This document shows, piece after piece, positions 1 through 11,699 of a stretch of DNA of 64,000 bases; within the stretch, counting starts at the first letter, position 1; every line of letters begins with the position of its first letter. Made by a program: the position numbers and the translations under genes. The stretch is from Agriotes lineatus (lineage: Eukaryota; Arthropoda; Insecta; Coleoptera; Elateridae): the NCBI GenBank assembly GCA_940337035.1, contig OW679203.1:26111495-26175494 (forward strand), given 5' to 3'. The notes beneath the pieces are model-generated. The model did no database searches, was not told the origin of the DNA, and saw only the letters and a list, made by a program, of their open reading frames with translations.

Positions 1-1067
1 ACCCGGTGATGAGAGCCCACCCATCTCGCGCCTTTAAGGCAAATTCTGGTAATGTTCTTTTCTGAAGCTGATACACCGTTTGCGGCGGTCATGTGCCCTT
101 GTAAAGGAAGGCTAAACCGACTTGAGCACTGCGGGTGGGCAAACGCAAGCCCCTTGGTACGTTAGAGCCAGGTTCGCTCAATAGAAGTCTGGAATCGCAG
201 GGGCAGTGGTTGACAGCATAAGCTAAGGCTACGGGTTAAGGCTTGTGGGTCTGGTCTTCGCAAAACTAGTGCTGCCACCTTTAACAAACCGGGGCTAAAC
301 TGCACTAAATTTAATTAACAATAAAGAGAATGCAACTACAAATTAGCTATACGCGTAAAGCATCCAGGCAAGGGAAACCAAATGGGCGTTTTATTTGTCC
401 TATAGCATTTCTTATTGTCCGAACTAAGTTATCTTTTTCATATTAGTTCGGTTATTTCATTTCTTCTTCTTAAATGTTCAACCTTTACTTTTTCAGGTTT
501 TGTTAACATACCACAGAGGAAAAACCTTATCTATTTAAGCCGAGGGGGAGCGAGCAAATTGCATGATTACGCAGTAGGCCGCAGCACTAGATTCTTGTAG
601 TCACGGTAACGCAGCCAAAATTTTAAGTCGATAGTTCCCCTCATCAAAGCAAAGACTTTACCAACGAGCCATCCACACATTTCCAGTTCCTGATAATCTA
701 TTTTTCATTAACTTTCCATGATTCGTGAGCCAGTAATAGGCTGTACATCGGTCTCTCTAATCCGTAAGTAATAGGTAGCCTTCTTCCGTCACATTTTCTC
801 TTCCACTTTTGTGCGGTTTCGTCTTCACATGCTCACAAGCAAACGTTAACGAGTATACTGTATTAATAATTTTGATGCCTTAAATGGCATGACTAGCTCT
901 TCTTCGGTGACCTTCCATCGCTTCTGCTTTCCGACCGACATTTGCTATCCGAATTACTATGTTCAGCTCTCTTTGCTTGTTACAGAGGAAATCTCATTTA
1001 CGACATACAGAAACGCTTAAACGTTGTTCGATAAGCTTATGGGAACTGATAGCTAAAACAATGATAC
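1..1067. other. Unassigned sequence, nothing recognised
   Basis: No coding frame, RNA gene or repeat was recognised. The first ~300 bases are more GC-balanced than the AT-rich remainder, which may mean old repeat or exonic material, but nothing identifies it. Confidence 0.5.
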
Positions 1068-1235
1068 TATAAGAATTGGTTGGTTTTTTGGAGCGTATCT
1101 TATTTAAATATGATCATATATACTGGTACAATAAACCACGTGTTGTTTCATGAACCAAATATAATAATCTTGTTTTTATAACTTTGTTTACAATTGTAGC
1201 CTACACAACACGAACCAGATGTCTAGATCGCTACA
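1068..1235 (-). repeat. 3' LTR of the short LTR element
   Basis: This is the 3' LTR because the purine-rich tract precedes it on the minus strand. It shares long identical runs with 2822-2987, including CACGTGTTGTTTCATGAACC. Confidence 0.75.
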
Positions 1236-1692
1236 TTACTCCCCCAAAAAAAAAGAGAAAAGGAGGGAGGGAGGCCTGGTAGGAAAACTAATATAACCCC
1301 GTATTAAAGTAGGATTATTATTAGCTACAAAACCAGCTGGATCTTTTCAACACTGCTTGAAAACTAATAACAATAGCGCATAACAATAAATAATAAATAA
1401 AAGTAACAATAAATAACGCAACACTTTACACACACTGTCACTGGTAACACGAGTCTGGTCGTTGATCGAGCATCTCCTTCTACTTCCGAGATAAAAGCTG
1501 GAAAAGAGAGAAAAAATAAAAACATGGAAGCGTGGCAGCTTTGTTGATCTAAACAGTATGCGGGACCAGCCGAATGAAGCTGACTGTCTCGGCAACGTTT
1601 TCCAGTGACATGTAGCTATTTGTTTGTTGACAAACTTAAGAAAACTTAACTAGGTTGACAACTGCAGAAGTGTGCGAGGTCTATTGTATGGG

Positions 1693-2190
1693 TCTTCCCG
1701 GACAAGTTACCGATGTTTACGATTGAGGTTGCGTATATGCAGGTTCTATCGCAGCGATCGGTAGAGGCGTGCCAGTGGATGACACAAGACCGGACAAGAG
1801 TTGCTGCTGCATGCACGGATCAGAGTAGGTCATGTGTGCATGTGGGCAGCTGCAGAAGGCTGCGAACGCCACTGTGAATGTGCGAGAGTCAGTAGTTGAA
1901 CCGAGCACAAGGGTTTGCTGCACGCACTGGACCAGCGCAGGTCGCAGATGCAGTTGCAACTGCAGAAGTAGCCGATAAACGAAATTGCAAACCATGCAAG
2001 GTAAAATTCATTTGCTAGAAGAAAGCAATGCACATTTGCATATGAATGAACATTAAAAAAAAGAATATAACGCGGAAGCAACAGTGTGCGTACTCGTATG
2101 CAATCCACGAGTCTCCCCGGACAAGCAACCGATGTTTGCGATTGAGGTTTCATATATGCAGGCTGTATCGTAGTGATCGGAGAGGCGCAT
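1693..2190. repeat. Internal direct repeats inside the LTR element
   Basis: A ~75-bp block at 1693-1770 recurs at 2112-2190, offset ~419 bp. Both contain the core CCGATGTTT.CGATTGAGGTT. Further right, 2424-2480 and 2495-2550 are also similar to each other (shared GAAGACGG and GATAGGCGTG). Frames that stay open here are by-products of the duplications. Confidence 0.6.
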
Positions 2191-2821
2191 ACGGAGACAG
2201 CACGCCGCACGAGCGTGTTTAGTTGCACGTCGCTGCGCGCACCCGGTCATGATGACTATGAATGCGTGTAGTTGTGAACGTTGAACGAATTTGATCAACA
2301 TATGCTATGGAAATGGTAATTTCTGGTGACATTGTGAGGCATAAAAGGTGGGCAAAAAAGTCTATTCTCCAGTTTTTGGTAAAATAAAAGGATGACTTAA
2401 CTTATAGTGTAGCTGAAGTGGTGGTCGAAGACGGAAGATAGGCGTGTGCAGCGAACTGGCTAGATTTTGATCTGACAGATGGATCTGCCGGGTGAAGACG
2501 GGCGATAGGCGTGCGCCGCGGGCAAGTTTGGTTTGGGTCTGACAGATGAAGGCAGATGAAGTTTGCTCCAGGGAGTTGCGGCTCAGCGGATAGGTTGGCT
2601 TTCTCCAGATGATGGTAGTTATACTGCCTGAAGGTAGTGCAAGTGTCAAATGTCAAATTTGTAAAATTATAACACTTAGCTTTTAGTCAGATATTCTCCA
2701 GGGGGCTGCAGTGCAGTGGAGTAAACAGGGGGGTTCTGAGGCTAGATTGAAGCTGTGGAAGTTTACAGGACTCGGTTCCTTCAGGTGGAAGAAGGTATGA
2801 TGTGTATCACACGTCACCAAA

Positions 2822-2987
2822 TATAAGAATTGGTTGGTTTTTGGTGGTGTATCTTATATAAATATGCTCATATATACTGATAGAATAAACCACGTGTTGT
2901 TTCATGAACCAAATATAATAAGCCTGTTTATAACTTTGTTTACGATCGTAGCCTACCCAACAGGAACCAGATGACTAGATCGCTACA
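2822..2987 (-). repeat. 5' LTR of the short LTR element
   Basis: This is the partner of 1068-1235. The primer-binding-like TTGGTGACG lies immediately downstream of it on the minus strand. Confidence 0.75.
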
Positions 2988-3063
2988 GTACTTGGAAAGA
3001 TACGAGGACAAATTGTTACTTTTATTGAAAACTAGGAAAACCTCTCTCAGCGGTGGTAGACTA

Positions 3064-3253
3064 AGGGCCGGTTGCAGAAAGCAATGTTAAGTCTGGTGTT
3101 AGCTAACATCGCGTCAAAGTGAACAAAATCGCATCAAATTTTGTTTACTAATGTATTAGTTACCATAAGCATTTGAGATTTGATTCGTTTTTGTTCACTT
3201 TGACGTCGCGGTAGCTAACACCAGACTTAACATTGCTTTCTGCAACCGGCCCT
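3064..3253. mobile_element. Palindromic MITE, 190 bp
   Basis: The sequence starts AGGGCCGGTTGCAGAAAGCA and ends with its exact reverse complement. The arms stay near-complementary for ~85 bp each, so the whole element folds into one hairpin. TAA occurs at both ends (CTAAGGGCC and GGCCCTAAG), compatible with a 2-3 bp TA/TAA target duplication. There is no coding capacity, so it is a non-autonomous foldback element. The superfamily cannot be fixed from the ends alone. Confidence 0.85.
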
Positions 3254-3255
3254 AA

Positions 3256-4060
3256 GTGCTGAGCACACCGACTTAACTTGCATTGCTTCGCAGGAGCTTA
3301 TTTCACATCAAGCACAAAAGCAATATTAATTGAAGAATATAAATAATACTAGTCTCGATTATGTAATACCGATGACAAAATCACTACATTTAATAAAGCT
3401 GTAAAAAGTGTCGCAACGGGTTCAGCTTTTACAGGATTTATTTCCGCCCCCGAGCGAATAAGTTGAATTTATGGCAACACAAATTTGTTAATTAATTTCC
3501 GTTTCTCCCAAAAACTATTCGCTCACGCCATTCACTAATTTAATTAGCAGAAGGTTTTAGCGCAACGCAGCTTTTCGCCACGGAAATAATTCAGCTTAGC
3601 ACGAGCTTAATGCTTCGCATCAAGGATTGCTAACTAGATGCAGTAGTTCGCTAGCAACAAATTCATTTACCACCCCGCTGACTGCCCGAATGTACGTGCA
3701 CGGGAGTAAAAAGTTCTGAGAGTCCATAAAGGTTTATGGAAATGGCCCAAACTTTTCTAATATGGTCAGTTTGCCTGTGCTAATGCACGCTAATTAGAGG
3801 CAACCCGCCGTGAACAGTCTCCCGCCCTGGCGAGAAAGTCGGGGATACTCCTCGTGGCGCAAGAGGTAGCTAGCACAGTTTCGTTTAAAACTAGTGCCTG
3901 CTTTGGCCCGAATTACTCCTTCAGTAATTCATAAGAAGTTTATTTAGCAGCACTTACTGCAACGCCTGTGTGCCCTAGTTTCAGTTTTGCGCATGTATTG
4001 TTTTTTTATGTCCTTCAGCAAAATGTTAACTCCGACACTTTTTACTTTTCAACAGTATTG
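3256..4060. other. Unassigned sequence, nothing recognised
   Basis: No gene or repeat boundary was recognised. The stretch around 3420-3640 is somewhat GC-richer and carries several AATTAATT motifs, without any diagnostic structure. Confidence 0.5.
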
Positions 4061-4183
4061 CCAGCTATTTCGTGCTATACTTGTCCTTTTCGTGCTATAC
4101 CTTTGTAATCCATTAAAAAACTTTTTTTCTATAGCACATGTTAAAGTGTGCTTTTATCAACTCAAAACAAAAGGTCAAGTTTT

Positions 4184-4241
4184 ACTTTAACAGCAAGGGT
4201 AGATAAAGTAGCACTTTAACATCAAGGATAGATAAAGTAAT
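4184..4241. repeat. Two-copy 29-bp tandem repeat
   Basis: ACTTTAACA.CAAGG.TAGATAAAGTA occurs twice head to tail. Another short duplication (TTCGTGCTATAC, twice) lies just upstream at 4068-4102. Together with the palindrome at 4390 these suggest one rearranged AT-rich repeat unit. Confidence 0.7.
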
Positions 4242-4389
4242 TTAATTTTCTAACTTTTGTTTAAATTAAATATGACAGCTTCGTATTATCGTAGCAACCC
4301 AATCTAGCTACTGACATTTTGAAATGTGATTGACTGTCCTTATTTTCTTTTAAAATTGTTAAAGTTTTTGCTATAGAAAAAAATATTGT

Positions 4390-4506
4390 ATTATACACGA
4401 CGATAAAGTTATTTCTATCCACTCTTGAATCATTAACCTCTCGACTTCGTCTCGACGTTAAACGATTCACTCGTGGATAAAATTTAACTTTATCGTCTTG
4501 TATAAT
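4390..4506. repeat. 117-bp near-perfect palindrome
   Basis: The left arm starts ATTATACACGACGATAAAGT. The right arm ends with its near-perfect complement ACTTTATCGTCTTGTATAAT. Pairing continues inward through TATCCAC and GAATC to a turn near 4446-4450 in TCGACTTCGTCTCGA, giving about 55 bp of stem with few mismatches. It is most simply a foldback MITE or an inverted duplication. Confidence 0.8.
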
Positions 4507-5234
4507 AAATTACTATTATTTTTGGTGTTAATCACTTTTTGGTGTTTATAAAACTCCTACCACCTAATTATTTTTCAAGTTTGAAAAGAATTGTAGTCGC
4601 TTGGGGTCCGCTGCATCCGGAGAATAAATAATTCAAATTCTTTAATTGAAAACGTTTTCATATCCCTGCACTACGCCTGCTATACACTGTAGATGTTACC
4701 AAAACATTAGTTATCTATTATTACTGCTACTTGCGGAAATGATATGCCGCTACCACGCCGACACCAGCACTATGCTTAGGGGAATACACAGGAGTGGCTT
4801 AAAACTTGGAAAATCAGAATGAATGAGACTAAATCAGTTAAGTCAGTAACATTTGCGCTGTTGTACCAAGTAATAGGTCTAGTTGTAATAATAGACAAAC
4901 ATTAACTAGCGCGATGTCATTGTGTCAAGAACCTTAGTTGGCTTTTATACCGTCCGTTGAATTAGAAGAGATTACAATTTATTAAACTCTGTTAATAGAC
5001 AGAAAACTTTTGCTAGACGTATAAATCTTCGGTTGCCACTTATGAAATACAGGTTTCGGAAGCAGCAAATAATTTACATATCCAAATCTTTAAAATTATT
5101 CAGTTCAAAAAGTAATCAAGGGTTGTGTTCTACTTCTCTATTATAGTTAAGCTAGACTTCCATCAACTTCGGAGTATATCATTATTTTACTACTAGCTGC
5201 AAACAATTTCATAGTACCCAAGAAACATTCAAAC
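4507..5234. other. Unassigned AT-rich sequence, nothing recognised
   Basis: No coding frame, RNA gene or repeat boundary was recognised. Confidence 0.5.
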
Positions 5235-6500
5235 TACATGGAGATTTCGGAGGGCCGGCTAGCTACAGTGGAAACGGCGGGCGGTTTCATTTCTATAAAT
5301 AGCGAAGGATGTTGAAAGATAACCAGAGAGCCCCAAAAAGTCTTTTACAACTGATAAGTCCATTTGCTTACGAGAACTGCTAAATTCGCTACAGTACTAT
5401 GCGCAGCCAATTCCCTACGAACTGAAACAGGGTTCAAAACAATTTGATTATTATCCGTACACAAAACACCTGTAAAAATTGTTGTAAAATTTGATACAAA
5501 TGTTACATCAATTAATTTTAGCACTCGTAGAAATCGCAAACGCAAGCCACACTATGGGCAAAAACCACAAATACAGTCAACTCTACTGTTGTCGTTAATT
5601 ATAGGAGTTTATCTAGCACATAACGGAGTTCAGTATTTAAATAGGTAATAGGTCTCTGGGCTGATTAAATTAGCGAGCAATTACATATCTATCTATGATT
5701 ATGCCGCAGGTGAAACGGGAACAACTATAATAGTATGCCTCTACGTATATAGAAATTTTGAATGTATCATAAATACACCAGCAATTACTGACAAACTCGG
5801 AGGTGACGCAACATCAACCGGTGTTTCCACCAAAGCACTGCGCTTAATGTAAATTTACAACGCAAGATCGCCTATTAAAACTAACAGCAATGGAGGCGGA
5901 GACGACAAAATAAACAGCAGTGCGCCGCATGATTATCCACATGTGCAAGTGGACACAACAGAGACTCTCAAGATCAATTAATAACCGAAGAAGCGAAGCG
6001 GTACCATAACAATGGCTCAGCAACAAACGAAAAACTCGGAATTTAGCTACCAAATTAGTAACAAACTAGCTGTATAATTTGTTTGAGACTTTTACGGTTA
6101 CTGGAGTTATTCTTGTTAAAAAGAAATTTCGGCTTAAGCTACGTAGTCTTTGTAGATGAACGCCCCGCATTTTCTAGCTTAATATGGCTTGCACCTTGTG
6201 AACTCACTGAGTGCGACCTACACTCTGATAATGCAAGCTGCAATGTGTGAAACGTTAGTCAATATGGGTGTACAAACAGCAACAAGGCCAAATCTGCCTA
6301 TTTATCATCTACGAAACACGAACACCTAATTCAAATAGAGAATGAGAAAGAGAAACCGCACACATAGTTTCAGCTTAGAGCTTCGATACTTAAATCGCAG
6401 CTCCAGAAAAATCAGCAATCAAATGCGATGGGCAATTAAGAACCAAATATCTGCGATAAATCAGCAATGCAAATCTGCAGTAGCACGAGTGGGCTAGGAC
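5235..6500. repeat. Dispersed non-coding repeat, copy A
   Basis: This aligns in the same orientation, with many small gaps, to 26197-27350. Shared landmarks in order are GTAGCTACAGT or GCTAGCTACAGT, GCTTACGA, CTACGAACTGAAACA, ATACAAA or ATACAATG then AGCACTCG, TTAAATTAG.GAG.AATTACA, TTCATAAAT-like, and ACACA.AGTTTCAGC or ACACAGGTACTTTCAGTC. No reading frame is shared, so this is a diverged interspersed repeat of unknown class. Its outer ends are approximate. Confidence 0.6.
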
Positions 6501-7923
6501 ACTATACTTGCCCTTGTAAGTAACTATAAGTCAGCGTTAAACTAAGACAAAACTTAATACGAAGTAAAACGCGTGCGATCAAGTCGGAGAGGCTCGTAGA
6601 ATAGAACGAGGAGCAAATCACATCGCCGTAAGTGCGCGGAGTTAACTGAATAATACTTGGCCATCTACGCATGACAAGGAATCGATAATCTGTCGGCCAA
6701 AACGCACACAATAAAATGAGGCAATTAGAGCGCAATTAGAGGCAATGCTTAACGCTTTTTATCCGTAAGACGATGTAAAATACGTCACAGGTGTTTACCT
6801 GTCAACTTAATGCGCATTCTGCTGCCTTGCAAAGATTGGAGTTGCCTCTATATTGCACAATGTTTCTGCTGCAGTAAAGGGAAAAACTTCAAATTTCTGG
6901 TAAATAGTGGGAGTGCTAACACTCTATACTTACTCGTTCACTGTAGCACTATAGCAAAAGGTGATTTTTTTAGAACTTCCTCCATAATCGAAATAAACTG
7001 ATCAACATCGCCTTTATCGGCTTTATTCGAGTGTACACTCATTGGAAAACTAGTCTGAAAGTTTCGATTTCCTATAAAATTTATTGACGTAAATGCAAAG
7101 AAAGAAGAGGAAACAGAAAATTGGAGGTGGGCTGCTATAAGCTCTTTGCACTCCTCAGCCAAGAATAGTAAGATTGGGAACGGTTAATTAAAGGAGGGGG
7201 GTGTGACTTTTTTAACTTTCTTGAGACTACTTACTTCTCCATTTTTACACATTCAATGCCTTAGAGCAAAGTAACATATTCGAATCTATTGACAGAAATT
7301 TCTCTGATAACATACTGGAAGTGTATAAATCTCATTTCCAGCGTTGTTTAGTTGACTACTAGTCTGTCGCTACTCTGAGAAAAAAATCTGGCCCTGTTAA
7401 CTCTTTTTAATTGTTGCTGGTCTACGACTGCTGATAAGAGCATTCGAAACATTTAAAACTGATTACACTTTATCGAAAACAACAACCATTTATTTAATTA
7501 AAGAAAATTTAATAACAATCACGCATATATACAAATACACAAATAGAGTGCGCTATTAAAACGTGTTTATGTGCTAACAGTCAACGCATCATACACAGGG
7601 TAAGGTAGCCAACCGATGATAACTAACACGTTCCAAACGAGAGGGAGACAAGGAGTTTCGAAGGCTGTAAACTGAATGCACAGGAATGAATTCACTTGAA
7701 GATGTCGATCGAGTAGATCTGATGCTGGCCCTTTGCTTCTGTCTTTATATAGCTTCTTCAGTTGCGTAAATAAAGGGTTGTTTATTGCTTGTCAGTGACA
7801 GAAGAGACCCAGTGCAGTAGCCATTGTGCTTCATTGTGCTGAAAACGGATATCTTCTCGCCTAAAGTGGTGGTTTACCCATTATCATCTGCGGGCGGTCG
7901 TTAAAATTGCCCCAAATTTTTGA
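6501..7923. other. Unassigned sequence, possible TATA-box region only
   Basis: Nothing recognisable was found. TATATAAAG is present on the minus strand near 7742-7750, but without any downstream gene it cannot be called a promoter. Confidence 0.45.
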
Positions 7924-7991
7924 GCAGGTGTTCGGTTCTAAAATTGTTGAGCGCAGGTAGTCGCTCAATTATTTTGGAACCGAACACCTGC
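7924..7991. repeat. 68-bp hairpin with 30-bp arms
   Basis: GCAGGTGTTCGGTTC opens the left arm and GAACCGAACACCTGC closes the right. The arms match at about 27 of 30 positions around an 8-base loop (CAGGTAGT). The size would suit a small-RNA precursor or a tiny foldback element. Sequence alone cannot distinguish these. Confidence 0.8.
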
Positions 7992-9911
7992 GTGTTTGCT
8001 TCCGGATTTCCTGTAGTTCGCAGATGGCGAAAGGCTGCCGAGATATGATTTTTAAATTATATGCTTTTTACACTCGAATTGCGGATGTAATTTGTCACTC
8101 GCCACATTAATTACTCAGATTAAGAAACTATTCAAATAGCTACAGCTACTTTCCAGTTGAATATTATATGGAAAACATGTAAACAATATTTGGCACTACC
8201 TAAGATGAAAGTCCCATTTACAGATCTCTCTATTTGTATGTTAATTTTCTATCGATTAAGACTAAGCAACGGATTTTGCTAATAATCGTTTTTTTCTGCT
8301 CAGTCGTTACCTCACGGATGAATTATCGTTGTGCTCTCCATCCTCTATATTCTACATTGTACTGCGCGCTTTAGTTCTAGTGTAATGTAAGACTTTTCGA
8401 TGTTTTTCCTCAACGTGTGGTAGATTCTCAACATTAACAATGCAGGTTGGCGTAAAAGTTATTGAAACCACAAAAATTTCCATCTTTACAAAACAGTCCC
8501 ATTTAAATTAATTGTATCATGAAGCGGTCTTATCCAAAAAATCCAAATACAGTTTCTACGTCATCTACTCAAATATTATTCTTGCATTACTCAGAACTAC
8601 TTAGTTGCCTGTGGAAACATTCTTATAAGCTTTTAAAGGTATACCTATCCGATCATTTACCTTTTGGTGGTTTTCCTTCCAAATACATCTCCCGTGATTG
8701 AAGGGGGTTACCTATGGTTCTTTGGTTTCCTTTTTAAATTTTCCAAATATCAAATTGGCAATGTTGTTCCTAGAACTGATTACATTTCTATTTAGGCTAC
8801 TGCTTGCGTCGTTTCCAATCTTTCCTTTTCTTCTCAGTAATCTATTTCATTTGACCACGTCCCACAACCATGCAAGGTTTTGCCCTGCACGTATATTTGG
8901 GTAAACAGTGCTTTTAACAAAGTCTAATCACAATGTCCCTTTACCGTATCTATTTTCCACTCCTCTTGCTGAAAATAAATTTAAAGTCGCATTTTCTCTT
9001 CGTTTGTTTCAGTAATTAGACATTTCACATTTATTTTTGTCTTAATTTCTTTTTTAGCTATTATATTATATCTTGCTTCATTATTTGGTAATAGTGTTAT
9101 CTGCATATACGAGCATTAAGGTAATCAATTTCTTCGCCAATTGTGAAGTTTATGTTTATGTATTATATAGTTTCTTCGACTTAGAACCTTTATATTTCTG
9201 GTATTACTAAGAGTTTTATAAAAACTGACGTTTATAATACTCGTTGTCACACTTTGAGGACTCCTACTTTATGGCTAGAAGACAAATAACTTACAGGAAA
9301 CTAACGTTTACAATGCTCTCTATCATATTTAATTTGAGGATTCCAAGTTTTACATTTACCTCAAGAAGAGAATTCACTTACTGTAATTTAAAATCTTCTC
9401 CACATTAATTAAACTTCTATATCCAATTTTATCCATTGCCCTACTACTTTAACTCTGAAGCCTTCGTCCAGGTCATGGACGAAGCGTAGCGATTTTCCCT
9501 CATACGTCTTGCTCTCTGTCAACTAAATTGCTTCTCGTTTCATAGTCTCGTTATATTTTGCCCTCGACACGAATTTCCCCTCTATTGACTAGCCATTACC
9601 GCCCCATCGCGATTAATATAAATAATTTATCGTGCGATATCATTTTTATATGCCCATCTCTGTATCTCTTGCCATTTCATTGGTTATTTATTGCAGCCTT
9701 TCCGAGGATGTTTTTGTCATTTTTAGGATTTTGTTGATTTAGCCGCATTAGCCGGAGGCTTTGTCAAGCGCAGCGGCCCATTATCTTAATTTAGGCCTTC
9801 GGTTTAATAACGTAACACAAGCGAGCAGCCTTTTTTGTGTTTTGGCTTTATTGGCATTATAATTGCTAAACTTTACTTCTTCTTTGGAAGCTTATTTTAA
9901 CGAATGCATTA
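7992..9911. other. AT-rich sequence with a possible minus-strand LINE trace
   Basis: Mostly unrecognised. On the minus strand near 8840-8870 the residues TWSNEIDY are readable, reminiscent of the endonuclease motif TW..(P)DG...NEIDY, followed by stops. That is too short to annotate as a LINE with confidence. A small hairpin (CTTCGTCCA, 4-base loop, TGGACGAAG) lies at 9465-9486. Confidence 0.35.
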
Positions 9912-9976
9912 ATTTGATTCCAAGCTTAAATCGAATAGTAATACATTTGATTCAAAGCTTAAATCAAATGGTAATA
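9912..9976. repeat. Two-copy 33-bp tandem repeat
   Basis: ATTTGATTC.AAGCTTAAATC.AAT.GTAATA occurs twice in tandem. Each copy is itself partly palindromic around AAGCTT. Confidence 0.7.
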
Positions 9977-11590
9977 GAATTACAATTTTTTAGTTCTGCG
10001 GTTCCTCTGGATCCACTTTCATATTATTTCAAGGGGTGCGAGCATCACTTAAACTACCTTCACTAAGTGAAACCAGAACAACCAAACCTGGAGTCAAACT
10101 CACACCCGAACGTCTCGTGTTTCACTACGACCTGCAGCGGTGGCAGGTACTACTCACCGAGGTCCTTTACAATATTATTGTGCTTGATAGTTGTAGCTTT
10201 TTCATATAACGACGATCATGCTTGTTTTATAAAAGTATCTCCTGCTAATTACATTCTAAGATAATTAATAAATGTCTAGAATTGTTTTAATTAGAATCTA
10301 AACACTCACGATATGGTTCCTGCTAACGTTTTTAAATTAGTTGAAGTAGTAATGGTAGTACATAGTTTACTATTTTTGTTGTTTGTACCCTCAAAAGCTG
10401 TAGGCCGAGTACTATAAGCAAGAGCTGCCATAAACCAAGAGACCTTAAATACAAAATTGCAGAATGTTCCCTGCTAGTCTATTAATCTACTTGAAAAATC
10501 AATCCTATAATATATCCTGAGAAATTACTGCATCAAACTGCATCGAATGTGGTATCTTGTTAACAATATAAACATTTATTCATAAGTTATAACTGACATT
10601 ATAAACTTGTTAAGTTCAAAAATCTAACCGTTGGCTATTCTCTCAAAAAAAAAAACTTGTAACTACTTGCCTACAATTGCCGGCCGAAACTATCTCAAAG
10701 GTTCACCAATAGATTTTTACCAAATAACGACAAGCGTATTCAGGCATTCAAAGAGAATTCGTAAACTAGAGTAACACAAAATAATCTTAAAGAGAAGCTC
10801 AACTCAAATACAGGTAGCAGTAACAAATAAATATCGCCAGAATGCGAATACCACATTACATAATTGTCATAAATTTATGTATAACGTTACAGGTCGGCAA
10901 ATTAGGAGCCACCTCACAAAAACGCATAACGTCTAATACACACATCTTAATGCATACTTACAAGTTCACAATACAGAAGTACAATGCTATCGCACACATT
11001 GAAATCAGGCAATAGTTTGCAAGGCGATAGGCTTAGTGTGCTTCCGTGTAGCAAGTTCGCGGAGCGAACTGTATATTCCCAAAGTCACGTCGGAAATCCA
11101 AACGTCAAAATGCCCGAACGGGGATCAAAGCGACAGGACACTGGTCGCCCGTAAGTGATCATACAAGGGGTAAACTTTTAACCTGTATGTGCGTTTTGGA
11201 GTCGAGTCCCTTCTTGCGCTCTAAGGAGTTTATGCAACAGAAGTAAAGCAGACCGCGACTTGACGATTTGAACGGGTCAAGTCCATGTCCCCGGAGGACT
11301 TTCACATCTAGATACAACGAAAGCTAAACCTCACTGACTGCTATAAGAAGAAAATAGTCCACGATACCACACAGGTGAAAATACATACTGCGCGAAGAAG
11401 GCTTCCTACTTATCCCGATATGTTACCGTGCGAATGAAATACACCAGCAAGCGTAGAATCCGTCCGACAATGGCTTTATGCTGTTAACTAAGGCAAGCCG
11501 GAAAAGAAAGCTAAGCTAAGCACCGCGACCTTTTACTACCTGAACTGCAAGCCAAAAGTAGGCGTGGCGCAATCGCGCGAAGTATGAGTT
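9977..11590. other. Unassigned sequence, GC-balanced from ~11.0 kb
   Basis: No gene was recognised. From about 11020 to 11580 the base composition becomes more balanced, with many CG dinucleotides, then switches abruptly to AT-rich LINE-derived sequence. This suggests a repeat boundary near 11580. Confidence 0.45.
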
Positions 11591-11699
11591 CATATACTCT
11601 TTTTCGTTCATTTGACCATGTCTTGTACATTGCACCATTCTCTTATATAGTTTATAGTATTTCTCTTAGATATACATTCTGTATTGATGACTCTTAAGT

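Larger units (their letters stand above)
1068..2987 (-). mobile_element. Short LTR retrotransposon, non-autonomous, minus orientation
   Basis: Two direct copies of a ~167-bp sequence (1068-1235 and 2822-2987) flank 1.6 kb. Read on the minus strand each copy starts TGTAGCGATCTAG and ends near TTCTTATA. Directly inside the right-hand copy (the 5' LTR on this strand) is TTTGGTGACGTGTG, a primer-binding-site-like start common in insect LTR elements. Directly outside the left-hand copy, reading toward the 3' LTR, is a T-tract then GGGGGAGTAA, a good polypurine-tract candidate. These three signals agree on the minus orientation. The interior has no gag, protease, reverse transcriptase or integrase frame, only internal duplications (a ~75-bp block at 1693-1770 recurs at 2112-2190), so this is a TRIM/LARD-like or internally deleted copy. 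No exact target duplication is visible. LTR identity is roughly 85-90% by eye, suggesting an old insertion. Confidence 0.75.

Noticed and set aside
1830..2228. 132-codon minus frame inside the LTR element
   Set aside because: It spans part of the internal direct duplication, has no gag or enzyme motif, and its composition is not protein-like.
7742..7750. TATATAAAG as a promoter
   Set aside because: TATA-like words are expected often in DNA this AT-rich, and no transcript or gene follows.
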